Shown one piece after another: positions 1 through 7,861 of a stretch of DNA of 25,042 bases (the first letter of the stretch is position 1; each line of letters opens with the position of its first letter). The stretch spans positions 1 to 25,042 of the forward strand of contig JAHELQ010000011.1 of NCBI GenBank assembly GCA_024644125.1, in the 5' to 3' direction. The position numbers and the translations under genes are program-made. Under the pieces are notes generated by a model that saw nothing but the letters and a program-made list of their open reading frames with translations, was not told the DNA's origin and did no database searches. This stretch comes from Candidatus Aminicenantota bacterium (GTDB taxonomy: Bacteria; Acidobacteriota; Aminicenantia; UBA2199).

Positions 1-191
1 TCAAGCGAAGGCTGCATCGCGTTATACATAAGTGACACGGCATGATGGATTTTTGGCAAAAGCAGGATAAACAGGCTGCAATTCCGTACAAGTCGTCCCG
101 ACCGGCTATCGCGATTCCTCTCTCCGATTATCGCCGGTCCTCCACTAAAAAACAAAAAACACGGCGTGGAATACCGAACACCAAGTGCCGA

Positions 192-220
192 TTTACAAAA
201 ACGGGAAACTGTGTTATTTT
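192..220 (+). promoter_or_regulatory. Candidate sigma70 promoter for smc
   Basis: TTTACA at 192-197, a 17-base spacer and TATTTT at 215-220 lie 23 bases before the chosen smc start. The -35 has one mismatch and the -10 two mismatches to consensus, so this is plausible but not strong. It is followed by AAAGG just before the ATG as a ribosome site. The rest of 1-191 shows nothing recognisable. All three plus frames hit a stop within the first 45 bases, so any gene entering from the left would end there. Confidence 0.4.
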
Positions 221-242
221 ATGTAGAAAACCAAAGGTTATC

Positions 243-3200
243 ATGGATATTTTCCTGGACAAACTTGAATTGCATGGCTTTAAATCCTTCCCCGAGAAGA
301 CCGTGATAAAAATGCATCAAGGCATCACAGTCATCGTCGGGCCCAACGGTTGCGGTAAGAGCAATATCGTCGATTCCATCTTCTGGGTGTTGGGCGAACA
401 ACGCATCAAAAACCTCCGTGGCGAAAACAACGAGGACCTGATATTCAACGGTACCGCGCAAAAAAAGCCGTTGGGAATGACCGAGGTCGGTGCATTTTTT
501 GTGAAAAACAATGAGCAGATCTACATCGCACGCCGCTATTTCCGCAGTGGCGAGAGCAAATACATCCTGAACGAAAAATATTGCCGCCACAAAGACATTC
601 AAAACGCTCTCTATGACATGCAACTGGGAGAAAAAAAGTACTTCATTTTCGAGCAGGGCAGCATCGACAAGTTAATCTCCTTAAAGCCTTCGGAGAAGCG
701 AATTCTCATCGAAGAAGCGGCAGGTATCCTGCAATATCTGGAGCGGAAAAAAGAGACAGCCAACAAGTTGATCATCGCGGAGCAAAACCTCGAGAATTTG
801 GAAATGCTGACGGCGGACAAAGAGAACCGTCTGAAGGAACTCAAAAACCAGGTCAACTATGTACGCCGCTACCGGCAACTGAAAAGCGAGCGCACCGAAT
901 TTTTAAAAGCCCTATTGAAAAAAAAATATCTATATCTCAAAGAGGAATTTGATTCCAAACAAGGCGAATTGGAAAAACTCATCAGCCACGAATCAATCAA
1001 ATCCAAAGACATCACCGCCATCGAGAAAGAAATCCTCAGACTTGAAGAACAACGCTGGCGCACAGACCGCGAACTGAAGGAAAACCAGAAAGACATTTTT
1101 GATTTGAACAGAAGAATCCTCTCCAATAAAGGCGAGATCGACAAATCCAAACAGCGTCATGGTTTTTTGCTGCAAAAACAAGAAGAGCTCAAACGCTCCA
1201 ACCACGCCAGCAACCGGGAATCTGGCGAATGTGATGTGCAAATCGCCGCGGAACAAGAGAAAATTCAAGACTTCGAAAAGCAACTCAAAAACGAAGCCGC
1301 TGAACACGAGCAGTTGGAATCCCGTCTGGATATCCTGAACAACGAATTGGACTCGTTTTCAGGCGATGAGTCGAATCTCAAATCCGGTATATCGCGCGTC
1401 CAGGCGGAATTGACGCGGGTCAACAACCAAACCAAGGACCTGGAGCGGAAAGTGATCCGCATCGAGAACGAAATTGCTTCGAAATCGAATTTCGTTTCGG
1501 AGTTGAAGCAACAGGTGAGCTCGGCGGATATCGAAAAAATCGAAAAAAAATACGAAGATGTCACTCGCCAGTACGAAGAACAAAAATTCGTCTATGAAGA
1601 GGTGGAACGCAGGCATCAACAAAACAGCCTGGCCCTCGACGAATTGAAGGATGAGATCAAGGACAACCAGAACGAGCAAAAAAACCTGGACAACCAGAAA
1701 AACAAATATTTGCAAATAAAGAAAAAACTGGTGGGAGACAGCGGCAGTAGCGAAAGTCTCGAACAATTCGGATACCTCCAGGACAATCTCGAAGCGGACA
1801 AACAATTTCATAAATCTCTGGAGAATTTTTACTTCGATGAAATGGATGCCATCATCCTTAAAAATAACGAAGACGCTGCCGCAGCACCGCAAAACAAATT
1901 CCTCCTGAGCCACAAATCCGCCGGCCAATTTCCCCAGGGGATCGAAAGGGAAGATGGTTTTATCGACTTCATCAAAAATGTCTTCAAGGTGAAACAAACT
2001 GAAATAAAGGACTTTCTGAAAGACGGAGTATTGGTCGAGGACCTGGCAAAAGGGATCCGGATTTTCGGAAAATTCGGCGTCAATGTGGTGACCAGGGACG
2101 GCCAGGTAATCACCAATTATGGAATTCTCATCAGAAACCGTGACAGGGGAATCCTGGACGTCATCGAAGAGATCAGGGAAATCGACAAAAAAAAGGAACG
2201 GTTGCAATCGGAGTTGTCGGATCTGAAAGAACAACTCTCCAGAGAAAGCGAAATCCTGGAGGAACTCACATTCGAGCTGGACGATCAACGCAGCGAATTG
2301 CAACACCTCGAAGAATCCTTCCGCCGCCTGCGCCACGAACTCGAAAGCATGAAAAAAAACCGTGACAACAACCTCAAGAGAGTCTCTCTGACCGAGACCG
2401 AAATCCAGATGTTGTCCGGCGAAAAAGATAAGTTCCAGAAGGAATTCGACAAGGCAGAAGAGCAAAAAGCCGGCCTGGAAGAGGAACTGAAATCTCTAAG
2501 CATGAAACGGGAAGCCTATCTCGAGGACGAAAAAAACATCAGGGACGGCATCAACCAGACTGAAAAAATCTACCTGCAAAAAGACAGCGCCATGCGCTTG
2601 TTGAAGGAAAAAATCGCCAATAGCCAGGCCAACGTAAAAACCCAGCAGCGCAACAAGGAAAAACTGGCCCGGCAGATTGAATTCAACGAAAAAGAAATCG
2701 AACGGTTAATTCTCGAATTCGCCTCGATACACGAAAAGATCTCGGGCGTCGAAGTGGACTCCAAAGGCCTGGATCTTGAAAAAAATGAACTCGAGAAAAA
2801 AATAAAGGATAAAGAGGGCGTATTCAACTCGTTGAATACCGAAATAAAAAACAAATCCGTAGCTCTGTCGGAGCTACGGCGGCTGCTCGAAGACATCAAG
2901 GAAAACAAGAACAAATACGAGATCGATCTCTCATCGGTAAAGAAAGACCTCTATACTCTCGAGGACCTCTCTTTCAGAGAGTTGAATACAGAGCTGGAAA
3001 ATATCCAGGCATCGGAAGAATTTCTAGAAACCGACTCCGACGAGTTGGATGAGAAAGTCGAAGATTTTACCGACCGTCTCGATAAAATGAGAGACAGCAA
3101 CCGGCTCAATTTTTCCGCCGAGTCCGAATACGAGATCTTGATGAAAGATTACGGTTTCATGATCAACCAACGGGAGGATATTCTCAAATCCATCGAAGAC

Positions 3201-3719
3201 ATGAACGCCGCAATCGAAAAGATCGACCAGGAATCGAAAGAGAGTTTTCTCAAAGCTTTTGATGAAATAAAAGGCAATTTTATCGAAAACTTCAAAATAC
3301 TGTTCGAAGGGGGCGAGGCTGAGATCAGTATCTCAGACCCGGAAAACATTCTTGAGACAGGTCTCGAAATCAAGGCCCAACCGCCGGGAAAAAATCTTCA
3401 GAGTTTGACGTTACTCTCCGGCGGCGAAAAAACCCTCACATCACTGGCATTCTTGTTCGCTATGTTCCAGTACAAGCCGTCGCCGTTTTGCGTGTTCGAT
3501 GAAGTGGATGCGTCGTTGGACGAAGCCAACATCCAGAGATTCTTGAAATTTTTGCAGCGATTGAAGGACAAGACGCAGTTCCTCATCATCACCCACAACT
3601 TCAAGACAATGGAAGAGGCCGATTATATCTACGGCATCAGCATGAACGAGCCGGGTTCGTCCACCATCTATTCAATGCGCATGACCGGCAAGGACCAATT
3701 GGAGCGGGTCCGAAACTAG
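243..3719 (+). CDS. smc: Chromosome partition protein SMC
   Basis: This is an ATPase of the bacterial condensin complex, which organises and segregates the nucleoid with ScpA and ScpB; those partners are not in the window. The protein is about 1158 residues, the usual SMC length. Walker A is GPNGCGKS at residues 33-40, followed by the family segment WVLGEQ and LRG. Two long Glu/Lys-rich coiled-coil arms flank a hinge at roughly 510-640. The C-terminal head has the ABC signature LSGGEK at 1058-1063 and Walker B FCVFDEVDASLDE with the catalytic Glu near 1087. I chose ATG 243 because homology to SMC begins exactly at MDIFLDKLEL and AAAGG precedes it. The frame is open back to 42, but those 67 residues do not look like SMC. 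The hinge is atypical: only one glycine remains where the conserved glycine pairs are expected (see findings). The adenosyltransferase gene follows 20 bases downstream and is probably co-transcribed. Confidence 0.96.
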   Translation: MDIFLDKLELHGFKSFPEKTVIKMHQGITVIVGPNGCGKSNIVDSIFWVLGEQRIKNLRGENNEDLIFNGTAQKKPLGMTEVGAFFVKNNEQIYIARRYFRSGESKYILNEKYCRHKDIQNALYDMQLGEKKYFIFEQGSIDKLISLKPSEKRILIEEAAGILQYLERKKETANKLIIAEQNLENLEMLTADKENRLKELKNQVNYVRRYRQLKSERTEFLKALLKKKYLYLKEEFDSKQGELEKLISHESIKSKDITAIEKEILRLEEQRWRTDRELKENQKDIFDLNRRILSNKGEIDKSKQRHGFLLQKQEELKRSNHASNRESGECDVQIAAEQEKIQDFEKQLKNEAAEHEQLESRLDILNNELDSFSGDESNLKSGISRVQAELTRVNNQTKDLERKVIRIENEIASKSNFVSELKQQVSSADIEKIEKKYEDVTRQYEEQKFVYEEVERRHQQNSLALDELKDEIKDNQNEQKNLDNQKNKYLQIKKKLVGDSGSSESLEQFGYLQDNLEADKQFHKSLENFYFDEMDAIILKNNEDAAAAPQNKFLLSHKSAGQFPQGIEREDGFIDFIKNVFKVKQTEIKDFLKDGVLVEDLAKGIRIFGKFGVNVVTRDGQVITNYGILIRNRDRGILDVIEEIREIDKKKERLQSELSDLKEQLSRESEILEELTFELDDQRSELQHLEESFRRLRHELESMKKNRDNNLKRVSLTETEIQMLSGEKDKFQKEFDKAEEQKAGLEEELKSLSMKREAYLEDEKNIRDGINQTEKIYLQKDSAMRLLKEKIANSQANVKTQQRNKEKLARQIEFNEKEIERLILEFASIHEKISGVEVDSKGLDLEKNELEKKIKDKEGVFNSLNTEIKNKSVALSELRRLLEDIKENKNKYEIDLSSVKKDLYTLEDLSFRELNTELENIQASEEFLETDSDELDEKVEDFTDRLDKMRDSNRLNFSAESEYEILMKDYGFMINQREDILKSIEDMNAAIEKIDQESKESFLKAFDEIKGNFIENFKILFEGGEAEISISDPENILETGLEIKAQPPGKNLQSLTLLSGGEKTLTSLAFLFAMFQYKPSPFCVFDEVDASLDEANIQRFLKFLQRLKDKTQFLIITHNFKTMEEADYIYGISMNEPGSSTIYSMRMTGKDQLERVRN

Positions 3720-3739
3720 TTCGATAAGCGGAGCGGAAG

Positions 3740-4273
3740 ATGAAAGCGTTTAAAGGGTACATTCAAGTATACACCGGCGACGGCAAAGGCAAAACCACCG
3801 CCGCGCTCGGCCTGGCTTTACGGGCAGCGGGAAACGGAATGCGAATTTACATCGCCCAATTCATGAAAAAACATGAGTACAGTGAGATCAAGGCGTTGCG
3901 AAAATTCCTTCCGGAGCATGTCACCATCGAGCAATTCGGGCTTCCGGAGTTTCACACCAGCGGCCAAATGGTCACCGAAGAGGAACGGAAGGCGGCGCTC
4001 GAAGGCATCGAGGCTGTGAAGCGGGCAATCGCCGATGGCGGCTTCGATATCATCATCATGGACGAACTAAATGTCCTGCTCTACTTCAATATCATCGACA
4101 TCTCCATCGTTATCGATATCATCGACTCAAAACCCCCAAACATCGAGCTCATCCTGACTGGCCGAAACGCACCGCAACAAATCATCGACCGCGCCCACCT
4201 GGTCACCGAGATGAAAGAGATCAAACATTACTACACCCAAAACGTCCCCGCCCGCCCCGGCATCGAAAAATAA
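3740..4273 (+). CDS. cobO: Corrinoid (cob(I)alamin) adenosyltransferase, CobA/CobO/BtuR family
   Basis: It transfers the adenosyl group of ATP to the cobalt of cob(I)alamin or cobyrinic a,c-diamide, giving the coenzyme B12 form in the cytoplasm. The 177-residue length matches the family. The N-terminus YIQVYTGDGKGKTTAALG carries the P-loop at residues 13-20. DIIIMDEL at about 103-110 is the Walker-B-like strand. The C-terminus has the diagnostic run LTGRNAP, then DRAHLVTEM and EIKHYY, ending GIEK. No other B12 synthesis or B12-dependent gene is nearby, so it may serve salvage of imported corrinoid; that is inference. It lies 20 bases after smc with a weak GCGGAAG ribosome site directly before the ATG, and converges on the MFS gene. 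Naming between cobA, cobO and btuR is conventional and cannot be settled from sequence. Confidence 0.93.
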   Translation: MKAFKGYIQVYTGDGKGKTTAALGLALRAAGNGMRIYIAQFMKKHEYSEIKALRKFLPEHVTIEQFGLPEFHTSGQMVTEEERKAALEGIEAVKRAIADGGFDIIIMDELNVLLYFNIIDISIVIDIIDSKPPNIELILTGRNAPQQIIDRAHLVTEMKEIKHYYTQNVPARPGIEK

Positions 4274-4290
4274 CCAATTAAGAAGCCCGA

Positions 4291-4340
4291 CCTCTACTAC
4301 GTCTTCTTCTACTTCTTCTTCTACGACTTCGCCGACGACA
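4291..4340. repeat. Low-complexity TTC/TAC/GAC triplet tract in a convergent gap
   Basis: The 153-base gap between the converging adenosyltransferase and MFS genes (4274-4426) contains an imperfect triplet repeat, mostly TTC with interspersed TAC and GAC. The plus strand is pyrimidine-rich and the minus strand purine-rich. There is no clear hairpin with a T-run for either gene. The adenosyltransferase frame stays open past its stop through this tract, but the product would be dominated by Phe and Tyr and resembles no domain I know. Confidence 0.6.
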
Positions 4341-4426
4341 ACTTCCAATACGACTTCAGCGCATGCGCCATCGAAGCAGCCATCCAGCGAACGAGGCTTC
4401 GTCGGGGATGCGGAATTGCTGTCGTT

Positions 4427-5830
4427 TTACCTGCGCATGGAGCCGCGGGCGAGAGAGAAAAAGATACCAACGGTGCAGAGGATGGCGAAGATAAGAAAGG
4501 CGAAGCGGGTGCTCTGGATGAAGAGGTCGTGATTGGTCGGGTTAATTTTTTGTCCGCCAAGAAACAGGGCGAACAGCATCATGGCGATTCCCATACTAAA
4601 GACCTGCCCCACCAATCGCATGGTACCGAGGGTGGCGGAGGCGACGCCGAGGAGTTTCTTCTCGACGGAGCTCATGACCGCATTGGTGTTCGGGGAGGAG
4701 AAGAGAGAGTAGCCCAGGCCTAAAAATAAAAGATTGGCGGTGATGACGGGGATGGAGGTGGTACTCCCAAGGAAAAAAAAGATGAAGAGCGAGATCGTCG
4801 TCATCCCCATGCCGGTGGATGCGACGATGCGCGGCTGGATTTTGTCGGACAATCTTCCCATCATAGGCGAGAAGAGCGCCATCATTACAGGCTGGGCCAC
4901 AAGTATCACCCCTGTTTGCTGGGGGGTGAGACCTTTTATGTATTGCAAATAGAGGGATAATAAAAATGACACTCCAAACGTGGCGCTGTAATGAACGAGC
5001 GCCGCCATATTGCTGAACGTGAACACACGGTTCGCTTTGAATATCCGGATGTCCATCACCGGGAAATCGATGCTGGATTCGTAACGAACAAAGAGTGCGA
5101 ACATCACCGCGGAGGCGATTGTCAGAAGAATTCCCATTGCCGAAGGAAGACGGGAGAAACCAATCATCAGCAACGTGAGGGAAATTCCATACAAAACAGA
5201 GCCCGCCGCATCGAAGGCTTCTCCCCTGGCGTCCGCCCACTCGCGGCGGATGTTTTTGAAGACCAGAATAAATGCCGCCAATCCCAGCGGGACTGTGAAG
5301 AGAAAGATACTGCGCCATCCCAACAAACCGGTCAGGAATCCTCCGGCAAAAGGTCCGAGGGAGAGTCCGATATATACGGAAGCAACCGTTATTCCCATAG
5401 CCCAACCCCGCTCTCCGATAGGAAAAACAGAGGTTACAATCGCGACCGCTGTGCTAAATATCATGGCGCTACCTACCGCTTGAATGATTCTAAATAGGAT
5501 GAGCGCAGAAATCGACGGCGATAGGGCGCACAAGACAGAAGCGAAGGAAAAGATCAACAAGCCGATGAGAAAAACCCGTTTCCGACCCCAGATATCGGAC
5601 AATTTACCTATGGGAAGCAAGAATACCGCTGCTGCCAACAAATAAGCGGTGGCCACCCATCCCAACACTACCGCCGCTGCGTTGAACTCTTTTCCAATGG
5701 CTGGCAACGCGACATTAATTGCGGAACCCATAAACGGAGTCAAAAAAGAACCGAGACACGCGACTGCCAATACAATTCGCTTTTCCAACCGGAGGTTCAA
5801 TTCTTCATGATTTTCTTTTGCCATGTTCAT
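4427..5830 (-). CDS. MFS transporter, DHA2 (EmrB/QacA-like) drug exporter family
   Basis: This is an inner-membrane proton-coupled antiporter of the 14-helix DHA2 family, probably exporting hydrophobic or toxic compounds; the substrate cannot be read from sequence. It has 467 residues with hydrophobic segments throughout. After helix 1 comes SAINVALPAIG, the DHA2 motif D1 region but without its usual acidic residue. MFS motif A follows as GKLSDIWGRKR. The antiporter motif C region reads SLGPFAGGFLTGLLGWRSIF. A second motif-A-like loop, GRLSDKIQPR, is in the C-terminal half. It starts 18 bases after the epimerase-like gene on the same strand, so the two are likely one transcript. Starts at 5830 and 5824 (M1 and M3) are both possible and neither has a strong ribosome site. 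No regulator of the TetR or MarR type sits beside it. Confidence 0.88.
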   Translation of the reverse strand: MNMAKENHEELNLRLEKRIVLAVACLGSFLTPFMGSAINVALPAIGKEFNAAAVVLGWVATAYLLAAAVFLLPIGKLSDIWGRKRVFLIGLLIFSFASVLCALSPSISALILFRIIQAVGSAMIFSTAVAIVTSVFPIGERGWAMGITVASVYIGLSLGPFAGGFLTGLLGWRSIFLFTVPLGLAAFILVFKNIRREWADARGEAFDAAGSVLYGISLTLLMIGFSRLPSAMGILLTIASAVMFALFVRYESSIDFPVMDIRIFKANRVFTFSNMAALVHYSATFGVSFLLSLYLQYIKGLTPQQTGVILVAQPVMMALFSPMMGRLSDKIQPRIVASTGMGMTTISLFIFFFLGSTTSIPVITANLLFLGLGYSLFSSPNTNAVMSSVEKKLLGVASATLGTMRLVGQVFSMGIAMMLFALFLGGQKINPTNHDLFIQSTRFAFLIFAILCTVGIFFSLARGSMRR

Positions 5831-5848
5831 TAACCACTATTTCGAAAC

Positions 5849-6790
5849 TTATCTTTTTCTTCTGCTTCCGATCAAACTTCGAAGCGCCAGTGAGATTTCG
5901 GGATAGGTAAACTCGAAACCCTCTCGCAACAACCGCCGGGGCACCGCCCGCTGGCTGGCTAGCGCCACTTCATCCGCAAATTCCCGAAGAATACATCGCA
6001 GCAGCCACGCGGGGACCGCCAACCACGAGGGTTTACCCATGAGTTTTCCCACTGTTTCGGCAAATTCCCGGTTCCGAATAGGAAAAGGGGATGTTACATT
6101 GAAGATACCATCGAGATGATCCTTCCGCAATATAAACTCAACCGCCGGACCAAGATCTTTATAGTTTATCCACGACATGTACTGCCGGCCGTTTCCAAGA
6201 CTTCCCCCCAGATTCTTTTGGAAGGGGCGAATCATCTTGGGGAGCGCGCCGCCATGGATCGCCCAAACCACTCCCAGACGGAGAATCACGATCCGGACTC
6301 CCGCCTCGATCAATGGATCGAGTGTCCGCTCCCAGGTTTCCACCACATCCGATAAAAAGCCGCTCCCTTTGGACGACTGTTCATCGAGCTCTTCATCGCC
6401 GCGGGAGCCATAATATCCGACGGCCGATGCCTGGACTACCACTGGCCTTTGTTTTTCCGGCAATTGCAAAACAGCCCGAGCCAGGGCTTCACTCACAGTT
6501 ATCCGGCTTTGGAGAATGGCCATTTTTTTTTGCGCTGTCCAGAGACCGGTACCGATATTCTCTCCCGTCATATTGATGACTGTCCCTGCATTTTTGATAT
6601 ACTCGGCCAAGGAATCGGAAGATAGTCCATCCCAATATTCCAGCCTGATTCCTTTGTAACTTTCAGGATAAAGTGATTGCGGACTTCTGCACAAACCGGT
6701 TACCCGATATTTATTTAAAACAAAATGAGTCGCAATGGCTTCCCCCACAAATCCGCTAATCCCAATAACTAACACTTTTTTATTTTTCAT
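5849..6790 (-). CDS. NAD(P)-binding epimerase-like protein, TIGR01777 (YfcH/SulA-like) SDR family
   Basis: This is an atypical short-chain dehydrogenase with a Rossmann fold, about 313 residues, the family length. The dinucleotide-binding turn is GISGFVG near residues 10-16. The family run VINMTGENIG, then LWTAQKKMAILQSRI, is clear. ASAVGYYGSRGDE contains the usual tyrosine region. The C-terminus has the DUF1731-type segment, with LLREGFEFTYPE and ALRSLIG. The true reaction of this family is not established, so no substrate is proposed. I chose ATG 6790 because AGGAAGAG lies just upstream and the Rossmann strand begins there; an in-frame extension to 6991 is not SDR-like. It is first in a two-gene unit with the MFS exporter and has a good promoter immediately upstream. 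Confidence 0.9.
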   Translation of the reverse strand: MKNKKVLVIGISGFVGEAIATHFVLNKYRVTGLCRSPQSLYPESYKGIRLEYWDGLSSDSLAEYIKNAGTVINMTGENIGTGLWTAQKKMAILQSRITVSEALARAVLQLPEKQRPVVVQASAVGYYGSRGDEELDEQSSKGSGFLSDVVETWERTLDPLIEAGVRIVILRLGVVWAIHGGALPKMIRPFQKNLGGSLGNGRQYMSWINYKDLGPAVEFILRKDHLDGIFNVTSPFPIRNREFAETVGKLMGKPSWLAVPAWLLRCILREFADEVALASQRAVPRRLLREGFEFTYPEISLALRSLIGSRRKR

Positions 6791-6809
6791 CGTTCTCTTC
6801 CTAGCAGCA

Positions 6810-6838
6810 AGTATAGGGGCGCGTTCAAAAAAAATCAA
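6810..6838 (-). promoter_or_regulatory. Sigma70-type promoter for the epimerase/MFS unit
   Basis: On the minus strand TTGATT (6838-6833) is separated by 17 bases from TATACT (6815-6810). Transcription would begin near 6803, leaving a leader of about 13 bases that holds the AGGAAGAG ribosome site before ATG 6790. The element lies in the divergent gap shared with zupT. Confidence 0.55.
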
Positions 6839-6889
6839 GAGCGGGATCTCTAAAAAAGGATAATCTTCAATCGAAAAACGATCGCCATC

Positions 6890-6918
6890 TTGCTCATGAC
6901 GCGCAGATTTGATATAGT
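6890..6918 (+). promoter_or_regulatory. Candidate promoter for zupT
   Basis: TTGCTC at 6890-6895 and TATAGT at 6913-6918 are 17 bases apart. The -10 is good and the -35 weak, with three mismatches. The predicted leader to ATG 6952 is about 27 bases. No Fur/Zur-like palindrome was recognised in the 161-base divergent gap 6791-6951. Confidence 0.4.
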
Positions 6919-6951
6919 AACCGCATAAATTGAAAATTGGGGATGTGGAAT

Positions 6952-7751
6952 ATGGATTGGCATACAGTATCGATCGCGTTCGGTTTGACATTGTTCGCAG
7001 GGCTATCGACGGGAATCGGCAGTGCTCTGGCCTTCTTCACCAAACGAACCAATACGAAGTTACTCTCGATCTCTTTGGGTTTCTCCGCTGGGGTGATGAT
7101 TTATGTCTCGTTCGTAGAGATTTTTGCCAAAGCGAAAACCTCCCTGGTGAGAGAGGCGGAACATGGCTGACTGTCGCCTCATTTTTCGGGGGGATCTTTT
7201 TTATCGCGTTAGTGGACAGACTTATCCCTTCCTTCGAGAATCCTCACGAAATCAGGATGATTGAAGAAATGGATGCCGGCGATAAACCAAAGAACGGTAA
7301 AGATCTTTATAGAACGGGAATGTTCACCGCCCTGGCTATCGCCATCCACAATTTCCCCGAAGGATTGGCTACATTCACCAGCGCTATGACCGACATTTCC
7401 ATCGGAATTCCCATTGCCGTGGCAGTTGCGATTCACAACATCCCGGAGGGAGTCGCGGTTTCCATACCAATTTTTTACGCCACTGGCAACCGCAAAAAAG
7501 CGTTTACCTATTCTTTTTTGTCCGGACTGGCGGAACCGTTGGGAGCTGTCATCGGCTACCTGATTCTCTTCTCGTTTTTCAACGATCTGGTCTTCGGAAT
7601 TTTGTTTGCCGGAGTCGGCGGTATTATGGTGTTCATATCGTTGGATGAATTGCTGCCCGCGGCCCGGGAGTACGGAGAGCATCACCTCTCGATTTATGGT
7701 TTGATAGTGGGGATGATGGTTATGGCTGTGAGCCTTTTATTGTTCATTTAG
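6952..7751 (+). pseudogene. zupT: ZIP-family divalent metal transporter (ZupT-like), split by a frameshift
   Basis: ZupT proteins import zinc and other divalent cations across the inner membrane through eight helices. The N-terminal part (6952-7170) reads MDWHTVSIAFGLTLFAGLST, continues through SLGFSAGVMIYVSFVEIF, then stops at TGA 7168-7170 after VREAEHG. The rest of the protein is in the -1 frame. It resumes by about 7154 with TWLTVASFFGGIFFIAL and runs to TAG 7751. The metal-binding helices are intact: HNFPEGLATF in helix 4, HNIPEGVAVSIP in helix 5, then EPLGA. One missing base in roughly 7130-7172 would explain the break. I saw no convincing slippery heptamer with a following stem. It could be a real pseudogene, an assembly error or, less likely, programmed frameshifting. 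ATG 6943 and TTG 6937 are alternative starts. Confidence 0.82.
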
Positions 7752-7793
7752 CTGAAAAAAAAAGAATTTTAACTAAAGAAGCAATTTTATAGG

Positions 7794-7822
7794 TTGACAA
7801 TTAGCAGTCTAATTTGGATAAT
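7794..7822 (+). promoter_or_regulatory. Strong sigma70 promoter for transketolase
   Basis: TTGACA at 7794-7799 is a perfect -35. A 17-base spacer leads to GATAAT at 7817-7822, which has one mismatch. The predicted start is near 7829, giving a leader of about 33 bases with AGAGGA ahead of ATG 7862. No attenuator or riboswitch structure is evident in that short leader. Confidence 0.75.
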
Positions 7823-7861
7823 GTTCTCTTACTCTCAAATAATAAGTTTCAAGAGGACCAA

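Noticed and set aside
42..242. In-frame 67-residue N-terminal extension of SMC
   Set aside because: SMC homology and a ribosome site begin at 243, the candidate promoter lies inside the extension, and the extra residues resemble no domain.
1359..2465. Long antisense reading frame (368 codons) within smc
   Set aside because: It mirrors the biased codon composition of the coiled coil, is Phe/Leu/Val-rich in low complexity and has no recognisable motif or ribosome site.
4596..5405. Second minus-strand frame (269 codons) overlapping the MFS gene
   Set aside because: It is out of frame with the clearly conserved transporter, and is rich in His, Arg and Pro with no membrane or domain pattern.
6791..6991. 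Upstream extension of the epimerase-like protein
   Set aside because: It runs through the promoter and zupT start region, and the Rossmann fold begins at 6790 behind a good ribosome site.
7130..7170. Programmed -1 frameshift site in zupT
   Set aside because: No X-XXY-YYZ slippery heptamer in the right phase and no obvious downstream stem or pseudoknot, so mutation or sequencing error is the simpler reading.
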